This document shows positions 18,198 to 28,030 of a DNA stretch of 64,000 nucleotides, piece by piece (the stretch's first letter is position 1; each line of letters begins with the position of its first letter). Under the pieces are notes generated by a model. The model made no database searches and had not been told where the DNA came from. It saw nothing but the letters and a program-made list of their open reading frames with translations. The position numbers and the translations under genes are program-made. The DNA is taken from contig NZ_RJVP01000001.1 of the NCBI RefSeq assembly GCF_003730115.1, positions 1 through 64,000 of the forward strand, given 5' to 3'. Source of the stretch: Pseudomethylobacillus aquaticus (GTDB lineage Bacteria > Pseudomonadota > Gammaproteobacteria > Burkholderiales > Methylophilaceae).

Positions 18198-18899
18198 TAG
18201 TTGACTGGTTTTAAGCGCTGCGTTGCGCGTCTGCTTGCGTAGCTGAGGTTCAAGCACCGGCCAGATGCGGTCAAGGATCAGGCCTTGTGCCTGTGCGTTC
18301 GGATGTATGCCATCTGCCTGATTGAGCGCGCGATCACCTGCGATACCCTCCAGCATGAACGGCACCAGCGGCAGGCCGAACTCCATGGCCAGTTTGCTGT
18401 AAGACTGCATGAAATCCAGACTGTAGCGTATGCCGTAATTAGGCGGGATGCGCATGCCGACCAGCACCACCGTCGCACCGGCTTGCTGGCTGCTGCGTAT
18501 CATGCTGCGCAGATTGTCTTCCATGTCTTTCATAGGCAGGCCGCGCAGGCCATCATTGGCGCCCAGTTCCAGGATGACCGTAGAGGGCTGATGGGTTTTC
18601 AGTGCAGCGGGCAGGCGTGTAAGGCCGCCACGTGTGGTTTCGCCGCTGACACTGGCGTTTACTACTTGATGGGCGAATCCCTGCTGTTTGATGCGTTGCT
18701 GCAGCAGGGCGACCCAGCCTTGCTCTACCGGCATGCGGTAAGCGGCGGACAAGCTGTCACCAAACACCAGCACGGTTTGTGCATGGGCACTGGCACCAAA
18801 TCCGAATATGGCAGTCAATAAAACCAGAACCATACTAGATAGCGATAACGCGGCGCACTGATGCAGGCGCTTGAACCTGTTTTTGAACTGGAACCTCAT
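18078..18899 (-). CDS. tesA: Arylesterase/lysophospholipase TesA-like (GDSL)
   Basis: The start is the ATG at 18899 because GGAGG lies 7 bases upstream on the minus strand. A basic start and hydrophobic segment (LSLSSMVLVLLTAIFGFGASAHA) form a signal peptide, so the enzyme is periplasmic. The SGNH blocks are VFGDSLSAAY (catalytic Ser), VSGETTRGG, ELGANDGLRG and DGIHPNAQAQ (Asp and His). Homologues end near IWPVLEPQLR; here about 50 more residues, rich in Thr, His and Arg, continue antisense to the end of tilS. It is divergent from ybbA, with overlapping start codons. Confidence 0.88.
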   Translation of the reverse strand: MRFQFKNRFKRLHQCAALSLSSMVLVLLTAIFGFGASAHAQTVLVFGDSLSAAYRMPVEQGWVALLQQRIKQQGFAHQVVNASVSGETTRGGLTRLPAALKTHQPSTVILELGANDGLRGLPMKDMEDNLRSMIRSSQQAGATVVLVGMRIPPNYGIRYSLDFMQSYSKLAMEFGLPLVPFMLEGIAGDRALNQADGIHPNAQAQGLILDRIWPVLEPQLRKQTRNAALKTSQLSTRATPAHHHTRLAGLGLPIPGHTDARHHHQTIFRIQQG

Positions 18900-19602
18900 G
18901 CACAAACCTCCGGCTGTTGAAGCCCTTGAACTTGATAAACATATTAGCAGCAGCACCGCTACCCTCACCATCCTCAACGGCTTGCAGCTCCGCGTAGAAC
19001 AAGGCGAGCGGCTTGCCATCATTGGTCGTTCCGGCTCTGGAAAATCCACGTTGCTGGCGCTGCTCGCCGGGTTGGACTTGCCCAGTACCGGTAAAGTGCG
19101 CATCCTGGGTGAAGATATCGTGGAGCTGGATGAAGATGGTCGCGCCGCAGTACGTGGGCGCAGCATGGGCTTTGTGTTCCAGTCGTTCCAGCTGCTGCCC
19201 TCCCTGACAGCCCTGGAGAACGTGATGTTGCCCTTGCAGCTGACCGGTCGCCGTGATGCCGCTGCGCTGGCGCAGGCAGCACTGGCGCAAGTGGGCTTGT
19301 CCGCCAGGCTCAGTCACTACCCGCGGCAGCTGTCTGGCGGTGAACAGCAGCGCGTGGCGATCGCGCGTGCCTTCGCACCACAACCGCAGATCCTGTTCGC
19401 CGACGAGCCTACCGGCAACCTTGATGCCAGCACTGGCCAGCACATTATTGATCTGTTGTTCCAACTCAACGAGGCGGCGGGTACCACCCTGATCCTGGTC
19501 ACCCACGACATGGCGCTGGCCAGTCGCTGCGAGCGCATATTGACGCTGCAGGACGGTCAGTTGCAGCAAGTGCCACAAACGCCTGCCCGGAGCGGGCGCT
19601 GA
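18898..19602 (+). CDS. ybbA: ABC transporter ATP-binding protein YbbA-like
   Basis: A 234-residue ATPase of the LolD/MacB group: Walker A GRSGSGKST, Q-loop VFQSFQLLPSLTALENV, signature LSGGEQQRVAIARA, Walker B ILFADEPTGNLD and the switch His in LVTHD. The ATG at 18898 begins MHKPPAVEALELD; a TTG at 18871 is a less likely extension. It partners the FtsX-type permease that starts at its stop codon (TGATG). tesA-ybbA-ybbP is a conserved proteobacterial cluster whose transport substrate is not established. Confidence 0.9.
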   Translation: MHKPPAVEALELDKHISSSTATLTILNGLQLRVEQGERLAIIGRSGSGKSTLLALLAGLDLPSTGKVRILGEDIVELDEDGRAAVRGRSMGFVFQSFQLLPSLTALENVMLPLQLTGRRDAAALAQAALAQVGLSARLSHYPRQLSGGEQQRVAIARAFAPQPQILFADEPTGNLDASTGQHIIDLLFQLNEAAGTTLILVTHDMALASRCERILTLQDGQLQQVPQTPARSGR

Positions 19603-22103
19603 TGCTGGCGCTGAATCTTGCCTGGCGTCAGCTGCGCAGTCTGTGGGCCTCTGGCGAGGTGCGTGTGCTGTTCCTGGCCCTGGTGCTGGCGGTGGCGGCC
19701 ACCACCACAGTCGGCCTGTTCACCGACCGTGTCGCCTCCGCACTGGTGCGTGAGGGCGGTTTGCTATTGGGCGGTGATATGGTGGTGCAGGCCGATCACC
19801 CCTTGCCTGCACAATTCGTTGAGGCGGCCGAGCAGCAGCGCTTGCACACTGCGCAGACGATGGAATTCCCCAGCATGGTGAGCGATGGCGAGCAGAGCCA
19901 GCTTGCCGAGATCAAGGCGGTGAGTGACAGCTTTCCTTTGCGGGGCGAGCTCACCATTGCGGCAGCGCCTGCGACTAGCGGCATCGCAGCCCGCAGTGTG
20001 CCGCAACCCGGCAGTGTCTGGCTGGAGCCGCGTCTGGCTGGCCTGCTGGCACTGGCGGTTGGCGATCATGTACAACTGGGTGAATCGAAGTTGCGGGTGG
20101 CCGCTTTGTTACAACAGGAGCCGTCGCGTGGCGGTGACATGTTCAGCTATGCGCCCAGGCTGATGATGAACCTGGCGGATGTAGAAGCGACCGGGCTGGT
20201 GCAGTACGGCAGCCGTGTACGCTATCAGCTGTTGCTGGCCGCAGGGTCGGGCCCGCTGGCGGATTACAAAGCCTGGGCTGAAGCACGGCTAGGTGACGGC
20301 GAAAAACTCATGGATGTGAGCACGGCGCGGCCGGAGATGCGCAGTGCACTGGATAAATCCAGCCAGTTCCTGGGCTTGGCCGCCATGGTGGCGGTATTGC
20401 TGGCCATGGTGGCCATGTACCTGGCCAGTTTGCCTTATGTGCAGAACAGCTTTGACAGCTATGCCATGATGCGCTGCCTGGGGGCGAGTCGGGCGCTGAT
20501 GCTGAAGGTGTTGTTGTATCAGGCGTTGTTGCTCGCTGCGTTAGGCGCCCTGCTGGGGGCAGCGATCGGCTATGTTGCGCAGTCCGGCTTGTCCATGCTG
20601 GCGGGCCGACTGTTCGCGGAAGCCTTGCCTGCGGCTGCCTGGACGCCATTGCTGCTGGGCTGTCTGGCCGGATTGCTGATCCTGCTGGCCGTGCTGTGGC
20701 CGCAATTGCTGCGCCTGGCACAGGTGCCGGCACTGCGCATCCTGCGTCGTGACCTTGAACATAGCCCCAGCGAGGGTAAGCGCTGGTTGCAGCGCCTTTC
20801 CTTGCTGCCGGCCTTGCTGGTGATGGCGCTGCTATTGCTGTGGCAATCCGGTGACTGGAAATTGGGCGGCGCCATGCTGGTGGCTTTATGCGGCTTGCTG
20901 GCGGTGACCACGGGGCTGGCACGGCTGGGGAGCAGCATGTTGCAGCGACTGCCGGGCTCGCATAGTGGCTGGCGACTGGGCCTGGCCGGTTTGCGCCGAC
21001 GTCCCTGGCTGGCTGCGGCACAGGTCAGCGCACTTAGCCTGGGTCTGATGGCCTTGCTGCTGCTGGCACTGATACGTAGCGATCTGCTTAATAACTGGCA
21101 GCAATCGCTACCCGCTGATGCACCCAACCGCTTCATGATCAACATCCAGCCTGACCAGCTTGATGCCATCCAGCAGCGCCTGCACCAGGCCGGGCTGCAA
21201 GACACCCAGCTGTTCCCCATGGTGCGTGGCCGCTTGACGGCGGTGAACGGCGAACCTGTGCTGGTAGACAATTACACCGACGACAGGGCACGCCGACTGG
21301 CCGAGCGCGAGTTCAATTTGTCCTGGGCGGCCGATATGCAGGCCGATAACCAGTTGTTGCAAGGGCGCTGGTGGACCGCGTCGCAGCACGGTCAGCCGCT
21401 GGTGTCACTGGAGCAGGACCTGGCGACGGCGCTGGGATTGAAAGTGGGTGACAGGTTGCGCTATGACATCGCTGGCAGTCCGCTGGAACTGACGGTTTCC
21501 AGCATACGCAAGGTGGAATGGGACAGCATGCGTGCCAACTTCTTCGCCGTGACGCCGCCAGGCGTGCTGGATGGCTTCGATGCCAGCTATATCAGCAGTT
21601 TCCATTTGCCCATAGGCAATGACACGCTGATCAATTCCCTGGTCAAGGCCATGCCTAACCTGACCGTACTGGATATCGCTGCCATCATGCAGCAAGTGCG
21701 AGGCGTGATGGCGCGCATGACACACGCAGTGGAGTATGTGTTTGCCTTCAGTCTGCTGGCGGGTATCGCGGTGCTGTATGCCGCGCTGGCTGCCACCCGT
21801 GCCGAGCGCACACGCGAGATGACCTTGCTGCGCGTGCTGGGCGCGCGTTCGCGCCAGTTGTATCAGGCGGTGTTCACCGAGTTCGCTGTGATCGGCCTGC
21901 TGGCAGCGCTGGTCGCCGTGCTGGTCGCCAATCTGCTCGCTTATTACGTGAGTGTGCAAGTACTGGGTATCGTCTATGCGTTCAATCTGCGCTTCAGTTT
22001 GTTGCTGCTGATGCTGGCTGCGTTGCTGGTGCCGACGGCGGCCTGGTTCGGTGTGCGCAGTGACTTGCAACAGCCACCACGGCACTTGCTGCAGAGCGTG
22101 TAA
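19602..22103 (+). CDS. ybbP: FtsX-like permease YbbP
   Basis: An 833-residue membrane protein with one N-terminal helix, a large periplasmic part, a four-helix FtsX-like block (from about 260), a second periplasmic region and a final three-helix block (YVFAFSLLAGIAVLYAALAATRAERTREMTLLRVLGA). This double FtsX layout is typical of YbbP. It pairs with the ATPase encoded just upstream; the family includes lipoprotein and lipid extraction machines. The product was recognised from architecture and neighbours. Confidence 0.9.
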   Translation: MLALNLAWRQLRSLWASGEVRVLFLALVLAVAATTTVGLFTDRVASALVREGGLLLGGDMVVQADHPLPAQFVEAAEQQRLHTAQTMEFPSMVSDGEQSQLAEIKAVSDSFPLRGELTIAAAPATSGIAARSVPQPGSVWLEPRLAGLLALAVGDHVQLGESKLRVAALLQQEPSRGGDMFSYAPRLMMNLADVEATGLVQYGSRVRYQLLLAAGSGPLADYKAWAEARLGDGEKLMDVSTARPEMRSALDKSSQFLGLAAMVAVLLAMVAMYLASLPYVQNSFDSYAMMRCLGASRALMLKVLLYQALLLAALGALLGAAIGYVAQSGLSMLAGRLFAEALPAAAWTPLLLGCLAGLLILLAVLWPQLLRLAQVPALRILRRDLEHSPSEGKRWLQRLSLLPALLVMALLLLWQSGDWKLGGAMLVALCGLLAVTTGLARLGSSMLQRLPGSHSGWRLGLAGLRRRPWLAAAQVSALSLGLMALLLLALIRSDLLNNWQQSLPADAPNRFMINIQPDQLDAIQQRLHQAGLQDTQLFPMVRGRLTAVNGEPVLVDNYTDDRARRLAEREFNLSWAADMQADNQLLQGRWWTASQHGQPLVSLEQDLATALGLKVGDRLRYDIAGSPLELTVSSIRKVEWDSMRANFFAVTPPGVLDGFDASYISSFHLPIGNDTLINSLVKAMPNLTVLDIAAIMQQVRGVMARMTHAVEYVFAFSLLAGIAVLYAALAATRAERTREMTLLRVLGARSRQLYQAVFTEFAVIGLLAALVAVLVANLLAYYVSVQVLGIVYAFNLRFSLLLLMLAALLVPTAAWFGVRSDLQQPPRHLLQSV

Positions 22104-22147
22104 AGCGGGATCCAGTCAGGGTTTGGTTGCCAAAGATGGTTGCTGGT

Positions 22148-22186
22148 GGCTGTAAACAGCCAATATTATGGTTGTATACAGCCAAT
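22148..22186 (+). promoter_or_regulatory. Tandem palindromic operator candidates
   Basis: GGCTGTAAACAGCCAAT at 22148-22164 and GGTTGTATACAGCCAAT at 22170-22186 are near-identical, each with a two-fold symmetric core, and start 22 bases apart (two helical turns). They lie about 130 bases before the receptor gene. This looks like a cooperative binding site for a dimeric regulator; the regulator is unknown. Confidence 0.6.
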
Positions 22187-22317
22187 TAACGCTGTTAGAC
22201 TGGTGCATAACCATGCTTAGTCACTGATTGTTAAGCAAACAATCAGGCAGGCCCCCGATGGCATGGAACTTGATAGATAAAACGCTGAATCTATCAATCA
22301 AATAATCTGGGGAGATT

Positions 22318-24783
22318 ATGATGTACCGCAATACAAGGTTTCAGCGTAAATTGATTCTGATGTTGGTGGCTAGCACCCTGAGTGCGCAGGCCTGGGCCGA
22401 AGAGGCTGCCGACACCAAGAATAAGTCCACAGTCAAAACGGATAAGGTGGAAGTGATCAGCACCACACCACTGCCAGGCATAGGCATCGACATCGACAAG
22501 GTCCCTGCCAACGTGCAAGTGGTGAAGGGCGAAGAGCTGGAACGCCAGCAAAGCCTCACCATCGCTGACTACATGATGCAGAACATGGTGGGTGTGAACA
22601 TCAACGACACCCAGAACAACCCGTTCCAGCCGGATGTGAATTTCCGTGGCTTCTCCGCATCGCCATTGCTAGGCACGCCGCAAGGCCTGTCGGTGTTCAT
22701 GGACGGTGTGCGTATCAACGAACCATTCGGTGATGTAGTGAGCTGGGACCTGATCCCCATGAACGCACTGGCGGGCATGCAACTGGTGCCAGGTTCCAAC
22801 CCGCTGTTCGGCCTGAATACCTTGGGCGGTGCCATCTCCATGCAAACCAAGCGCGGTGCCACTCACCGCGGTGGTGCGATCGAGTTCTCCGGCGGTTCCT
22901 GGGGGCGCCGTCATAGTCAGTTCGAATATGGTGGCAAGGAAGCCAACGGCCTCGATTACTTCATTTCCGGTAATTACTTTGATGAAGATGGCTGGCGTGA
23001 TGGCTCACCTTCCGAAGTGAAGCAGCTGTTCGGTCAGCTGGGCTGGCAGAACGAGACCACGGATCTGAACCTGACCGTGGCGCTGGCAGACAACAACCTG
23101 ATCGGTAACGGCCTGGTGCAACGCGAGTTCCTGCGTGCACAGGGCTACGACAGCATCAACACCAAGCCGGACCAGACCGAGAACAAGATGGGGTTCGTGA
23201 CCCTGAACGGTAGTCATTGGTTGAGCGATACGGTGATGTGGAGCGGCAACGCCTACTACCGTAACGTACGTACCAACACGCTGAATGGTGACGGCAACGA
23301 TGATATCGATACCGACGCCTTTGCCGGGCTGGGTTTTGCGGGCGATATCAATGATGTCAACCAGCGCAACGCCTTCATCATGAGTCAGTGCGTGGGCGGT
23401 GCAGATGAAGACACGGCTGAGGCGGTGTGTAGTGGCGCACTCAACCGCAGCAAATCCAGACGTACTGGTTATGGCACGACGGGTCAATTCACCTTCAATC
23501 AGGATGTGTTCGGCCGCAACAACCAGTTCGTGGTGGGCATGGGTTACGACCGCAGCCGTACCGATTTCGAGCAGAGCACCGAGTTCGGCTTGCTGAGCCC
23601 CAGCCGCGGTGTGAACGGCGTGAGTGTGTTCGGTGACGAGAACGTGGTGGATCTGCGTGGTGTGAACCGTACCTGGAGCATCTTCGCTACGGATACCTTC
23701 TCCATCAACGAACTGTTGCACCTGACCATGTCCGGTCGTTACAACTACACCAGCGTGCAGAACCGTGACCGTATCAACCCGATCCCGGATCCTGATCCAA
23801 CCCAGAACGAATCGCTGACCGGCAATCACACCTTTGGTCGCTTCAATCCGTCCATCGGCCTGGCCATCACGCCAAACAAGACTACCTCCATCTATGCCAA
23901 CTATAACGAAGGCAGCCGCGCGCCAACCTCGATCGAGCTGGGTTGCGCCAACCCGGATCAGCCTTGCAAGCTGCCTAATGCGCTGGCCGGTGACCCGCCA
24001 TTGAGTCAGGTGGTGTCCAAGACCTTTGAAACCGGTGTGCGTGGTAAATTCAGCCCCGAGTTCGGCTATAGCGCCAGCCTGTACCGTACCCAGAACACCG
24101 ACGACATCCAGTTCATCGCCTCCAACTCGTCTGGTGCTGGCTTCTTCGACAACGTAGGCAGAACCCGTCGCATGGGCCTGGACCTTGGCTTGAATGGTGA
24201 TGTGGGCCGCTTCCGCTGGTTCGCCGGCTACAGCTACATCAAAGCCACCTACGAGAGCGAGTTCAATATCGTCAATGAAGTCAACACCTCCACCGAAGTG
24301 GTGGGTGTGGATGCAAATGGTGAGGATGTTGAAGCGATCCGGGTACGTCGTGGCGACAACATCCCTGGCATCCCGCGTCATCAGTTCAAGTTGCGCGCCC
24401 AGTGGCAGGCAACCCCGAACTGGACGATAGGCACCAACGTGCTGGCCTTCGCTGACCAGTTTGCGCGTGGTAATGAAAACAACCGTGATGATGGCCCGGG
24501 TGCCAAGATCGCAGGCTATACCGTCGTGAACCTTGATACGCGTTATCGTTTTGGCAACAGTGGCTGGCAGGCCTTTGCCCGCGTTAACAATATCTTTGAT
24601 CGCGAATATTTCACTGGTGCTTTGCTGGGTGAGACCTTCTTCAATGCGGCCGGGCAATACCAGGGTGGTGAAGACGACCGCTCTTCGTTGGTGGCACCGG
24701 GTGCGCCGCGTGCAGCCTGGATCGGTGTGCGTTATGAGTTTGGTGGCAGGAACAGCAACACGGCTTCTGCCAGCAGTAAATAA
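22318..24783 (+). CDS. TonB-dependent outer membrane receptor
   Basis: An 821-residue protein preceded by a strong ribosome binding site (GGGGAGA). A signal peptide (LMLVASTLSAQAWA) is followed by a plug domain (VPANVQVVKGEELERQ, VNFRGFSASPLLGTPQGLSV, NPLFGLNTLGGAISM) and a 22-strand type barrel. The final strand is RAAWIGVRYEF, with an 11-residue extension GGRNSNTASASSK after it. The receptor imports a siderophore, metal complex or other large ligand using TonB energy; the ligand cannot be told from the sequence. The next gene begins 25 bases downstream, so they are likely co-transcribed. Confidence 0.9.
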   Translation: MMYRNTRFQRKLILMLVASTLSAQAWAEEAADTKNKSTVKTDKVEVISTTPLPGIGIDIDKVPANVQVVKGEELERQQSLTIADYMMQNMVGVNINDTQNNPFQPDVNFRGFSASPLLGTPQGLSVFMDGVRINEPFGDVVSWDLIPMNALAGMQLVPGSNPLFGLNTLGGAISMQTKRGATHRGGAIEFSGGSWGRRHSQFEYGGKEANGLDYFISGNYFDEDGWRDGSPSEVKQLFGQLGWQNETTDLNLTVALADNNLIGNGLVQREFLRAQGYDSINTKPDQTENKMGFVTLNGSHWLSDTVMWSGNAYYRNVRTNTLNGDGNDDIDTDAFAGLGFAGDINDVNQRNAFIMSQCVGGADEDTAEAVCSGALNRSKSRRTGYGTTGQFTFNQDVFGRNNQFVVGMGYDRSRTDFEQSTEFGLLSPSRGVNGVSVFGDENVVDLRGVNRTWSIFATDTFSINELLHLTMSGRYNYTSVQNRDRINPIPDPDPTQNESLTGNHTFGRFNPSIGLAITPNKTTSIYANYNEGSRAPTSIELGCANPDQPCKLPNALAGDPPLSQVVSKTFETGVRGKFSPEFGYSASLYRTQNTDDIQFIASNSSGAGFFDNVGRTRRMGLDLGLNGDVGRFRWFAGYSYIKATYESEFNIVNEVNTSTEVVGVDANGEDVEAIRVRRGDNIPGIPRHQFKLRAQWQATPNWTIGTNVLAFADQFARGNENNRDDGPGAKIAGYTVVNLDTRYRFGNSGWQAFARVNNIFDREYFTGALLGETFFNAAGQYQGGEDDRSSLVAPGAPRAAWIGVRYEFGGRNSNTASASSK

Positions 24784-24808
24784 ACCAACAGGAGTTGACT
24801 GACTGATT

Positions 24809-26227
24809 ATGCTCGCAGGTGATTTGATGGAAAACGGGTCCTCCACAACGACCCTGCGTAGCACTCAGGTCCTGCTGGTCGAGGACGAGACCCTGTTCGC
24901 GCGTGCGGTGGTCAAACGCTTGCAGAAAGCGGGTTGTGTGTGTGAGCACGCGGCGACCATCGCCGATGGTCGGGCGCTGGCCCGGCAGTTCATCCCCGAT
25001 ATCGTGTTGCTGGACATGCGTTTGCCGGATGGCAATGGTTTGGACCTGCTCAACGAATTCGTGGCCAGGAACATGCCCGTGATCGTGATGACGGCTTACG
25101 GCGAAGTCAATGATGCCGTCAATGCCATGAAAATGGGCGCCATCGATTACCTCAAGAAACCGGTCGATCTGGAAGAGTTGCTGCTGGTCATCGAGAAGGC
25201 GGCCAACTCCACCAAGCTCAAGCATCATGTGGATTTCGCCAAGCAGCGCAATGCCCATGCTGCCGAAGGTGTGGAGCTGATAGGCGACAGTCCGGCCATG
25301 CGCAGTGTGCGCATGCAGATCGAGCGTATCGCACAACTTGGCGCCATGGCGGATGCAACGCCGCCTACCGTGCTCATCAATGGCGAGACTGGCACCGGCA
25401 AGGATGTGGCGGCCCGTCTGCTGCACCTTTCCTGCAGTCGCAGTGACAAACCCTTCGTGCATGTGGATTGCGCATCACTGCCCGGCGAGCTGATCGAGAG
25501 CGAGCTGTTCGGGCATGAGAAGGGCGCGTTCACCAGTGCACAAGGGTCGCGCGCCGGTCTGATCGAGGCAGCCGAAGACGGCACTTTGTTCCTGGACGAG
25601 ATCGGCGAATTGCCCTTGCCTTTGCAAGCCAAATTGCTCAATGTGCTGGAACGCCGTGTGGTGCGGCGTGTAGGTTCAACACGCGAGCGTCCGGTGGCCG
25701 CACGCTTCATTGCGGCAACCAACCGTGACCTGCATCAAATGGTGCAGGAAGGGCGTTTCCGTTCGGACCTGTATTACCGCCTGAATGTGTTGACCATGAT
25801 GATGCCGCCCTTGCGTGAGCGCGCAGACGATATGTTGATCCTGGCGCAGCACTTCACTGCGCAGACCGAACGTCGTTATGGCTTGCCACGCCGCATCTTC
25901 ACAGCCGATGCCATCGAAATGCTCAAACACTACCGTTGGCCTGGCAATGTGCGCGAACTGCGACACCAGATCAGCCGCGCGGTGCTGCTGTGTCGTGGCG
26001 ATGCGCTCACCGCTGAAGATCTGGCGCTGGTGAACACGGCCAGTCACCATGCAGAAGCCAGCGCTCCGGCCGCGGTGGCCGACGTGACGCTGGACGCAGC
26101 GGAACGCATGCTGATCGAAGGTGCATTGCGTCAGGTAAACGGCAATGTCTCGGAGGCGGCGCGCAAGCTCGGCATCACGCGCATGGCGATGCGCTACCGC
26201 ATGGAAAAGCACGGCATCAGCAGCTAA
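24809..26227 (+). CDS. NtrC-family sigma-54 response regulator with GAFTSA loop
   Basis: A 472-residue protein with three domains. The receiver (20-130) has Asp69 as phosphoacceptor, MTAYGE and Lys117. The AAA+ domain has GETGTGKD (192-199), Walker B TLFLDEIGE (259-267) and RFRSDLYYRLNVL. A Fis-type helix-turn-helix follows (GNVSEAARKLGITRMAMRYRM). The sigma-54 contact loop, normally GAFTGA, reads GAFTSA at 239-244. No histidine kinase gene lies nearby. A second ATG at 24827 is also plausible. It probably responds to a distant kinase and may regulate the receptor gene it follows. Confidence 0.9.
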   Translation: MLAGDLMENGSSTTTLRSTQVLLVEDETLFARAVVKRLQKAGCVCEHAATIADGRALARQFIPDIVLLDMRLPDGNGLDLLNEFVARNMPVIVMTAYGEVNDAVNAMKMGAIDYLKKPVDLEELLLVIEKAANSTKLKHHVDFAKQRNAHAAEGVELIGDSPAMRSVRMQIERIAQLGAMADATPPTVLINGETGTGKDVAARLLHLSCSRSDKPFVHVDCASLPGELIESELFGHEKGAFTSAQGSRAGLIEAAEDGTLFLDEIGELPLPLQAKLLNVLERRVVRRVGSTRERPVAARFIAATNRDLHQMVQEGRFRSDLYYRLNVLTMMMPPLRERADDMLILAQHFTAQTERRYGLPRRIFTADAIEMLKHYRWPGNVRELRHQISRAVLLCRGDALTAEDLALVNTASHHAEASAPAAVADVTLDAAERMLIEGALRQVNGNVSEAARKLGITRMAMRYRMEKHGISS

Positions 26228-26281
26228 AGCCAGCGCCTCATCATGCTATCATCTGCGGCAATTCGCGTTCCGGAGCCGCTC

Positions 26282-27487
26282 ATGTCCATTGGTACCCCCC
26301 TTAGTAAAAACGCCACCCGCGTCATGCTGCTAGGCAGCGGCGAACTGGGCAAAGAAGTCATCATCGCCCTGCAACGCCTGGGTGTCGAAGTCATTGCCGT
26401 AGACCGTTATGCCAACGCCCCTGGTCACCAGGTCGCCCACCGTGCCCACGTCATCGACATGACCGATGCGGTGGCCTTGCGTCAGTTGGTTGAGCAGGAA
26501 CGTCCACACCTGATCGTGCCCGAGATCGAAGCACTGAATACCGCAGTACTGGCCGATATCGAACAGCAAGGTCTTGCCACGGTGATCCCCACCGTCAAGG
26601 CAGTGCAGCTCACCATGAACCGTGAAGGTATCCGCCGCCTGGCCGCCGAGACGCTGGGACTGGCGACGTCACCGTATGCCTTTGCCGGCAGTCTGGCTGA
26701 ATTGCAGGCTGCCATCGATGCTGGCATAGGCTATCCCTGTTTCATCAAGCCCACCATGTCATCGTCCGGCAAAGGCCAGTCGCGCATCACCAGCGCTGAC
26801 GAGGTCGCCACTGCCTGGGACTATGCCGCCACTGGCGGCCGCGTCAATCAGGGCCGCGTGATCGTGGAAGGGCAGATCGATTTCGATTATGAGATCACCT
26901 TGCTCACGGTGCGTGCCCGTAACGCCGATGGCGTGATCGAAACCTGTTTCTGTGCGCCCATCGGCCACCGTCAGGTCAAGGGCGACTATGTGGAGAGCTG
27001 GCAACCGCAGCCCATGCTGCCACTGGCGCTTGAGCGTTCGCAGCATATCGCCAAGGCAGTCACGGATAGCCTGGGTGGCCTGGGCCTGTTCGGGGTGGAA
27101 TTGTTCATCAAGGGCGAGGATGTCTGGTTCTCGGAAGTGAGCCCGCGTCCACACGATACCGGCATGGTCACCATGGCCAGCCAGCGCTTCAGTGAATTCG
27201 ATCTGCATGCGCGTGCCATCCTCGGCCTGCCGGTGGATGTCGGTCTGCGTGACCCTGCAGCCAGTGCCGTCATCTATGGTGGCGCGGACAGCAAGCAACT
27301 GCGCTACGAGGGCATCGCCGCGGCACTGGCCGTGCCAGCCTCGGATATTCGCCTGTTCGGCAAGCCGGAGTCATTCGCACGTCGCCGCATGGGCGTAGCG
27401 CTGGCGACCGGCGCCGACATCGATCAGGCGCGCGAGCGCGCCACGCTGGCAGCCAGTCTGGTCAAACCCGTTAGCGATGATGCCTGA
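26282..27487 (+). CDS. purT: Formate-dependent phosphoribosylglycinamide formyltransferase
   Basis: The start is the ATG at 26282, after CGGAG; the frame opens at 26243. The 401-residue ATP-grasp protein matches Pur[60 protein letters not shown] and [13 protein letters not shown]. It makes formyl-GAR directly from formate and ATP in purine synthesis, which suits an organism with a large formate pool. Its stop overlaps the globin start (TGATG). Confidence 0.96.
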   Translation: MSIGTPLSKNATRVMLLGSGELGKEVIIALQRLGVEVIAVDRYANAPGHQVAHRAHVIDMTDAVALRQLVEQERPHLIVPEIEALNTAVLADIEQQGLATVIPTVKAVQLTMNREGIRRLAAETLGLATSPYAFAGSLAELQAAIDAGIGYPCFIKPTMSSSGKGQSRITSADEVATAWDYAATGGRVNQGRVIVEGQIDFDYEITLLTVRARNADGVIETCFCAPIGHRQVKGDYVESWQPQPMLPLALERSQHIAKAVTDSLGGLGLFGVELFIKGEDVWFSEVSPRPHDTGMVTMASQRFSEFDLHARAILGLPVDVGLRDPAASAVIYGGADSKQLRYEGIAAALAVPASDIRLFGKPESFARRRMGVALATGADIDQARERATLAASLVKPVSDDA

Positions 27488-27900
27488 TGCTGGATAAGGT
27501 CGGCGAGCCTGGCAGCAGTCAGGCTACTTTCCATACCCTGTTGGGCGGTACGGAAGTGGTGCGTCAGTTGGTGGAGGCCTTTTACGACATCATGGATGCG
27601 GATCCGCGTGCAGCTGGCGTACGTGCCATGCATCCGGCGGACCTCACCGGTTCACGTGAAAAGCTGTTCATGTTCCTGACCGGCTGGAGTGGTGGGCCAC
27701 AACTCTATATCGAACGCTATGGCCATCCGTTCTTACGCAGACGTCATCTGCCGTTTTCGATAGGCGAATCCGAGCGCGACCAATGGATGTATTGCATGGT
27801 GAGTGCGATGCAGCGCATCGGGGTGGAAGAGGCGGTGATGCTGAAACTGGCCGAAGCCTTGTGGGGAGTGGCCGATTTCATGCGAAACCGGCCGGGTTGA
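27487..27900 (+). CDS. Group 2 truncated hemoglobin
   Basis: A 137-residue cytosolic globin overlapping the purT stop. LLGGTEVVRQLVEAFYDIM at the start, FLTGWSGGPQLYIERYGHPFLRRRHLPF with the heme-contacting His and the conserved Trp of group 2, and SERDQWMYCM are typical of YjbI/GlbO proteins. The family binds oxygen and is linked to NO or peroxide handling. It differs from the exported globin at 10737 in both group and location. Confidence 0.9.
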   Translation: MLDKVGEPGSSQATFHTLLGGTEVVRQLVEAFYDIMDADPRAAGVRAMHPADLTGSREKLFMFLTGWSGGPQLYIERYGHPFLRRRHLPFSIGESERDQWMYCMVSAMQRIGVEEAVMLKLAEALWGVADFMRNRPG

Positions 27901-27907
27901 TAAGGCT

Positions 27908-27935
27908 GTTCATGCGCACTTTGATGCGCATGAAC
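27908..27935. other. Perfect hairpin after the globin gene
   Basis: GTTCATGCGCA and TGCGCATGAAC form an 11-bp stem around CTTTGA. There is no T run, so it may be a weak terminator or an mRNA-stabilising structure. Confidence 0.55.
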
Positions 27936-28030
27936 GCGCTAGCCCGCAACGATAAATGATAGAACGGGCAACAGACAACCTGTGCAACGGGCTTGCCATA
28001 CAGCTTGCTGAATGCCAGGTAGTTCAGCCA

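Noticed and set aside
22148-22186. Fur box reading of the tandem palindromes
   Set aside because: The sites lack the AT-rich GATAAT-type repeats of Fur; they are GC-capped and differ in core.
23005-24864. 619-residue frame antisense to the TonB receptor
   Set aside because: It has no domain, ribosome binding site or signal, and mirrors the codon structure of the receptor. The same reasoning applies to the long frames opposite dnaE, typA, clpX and lon.
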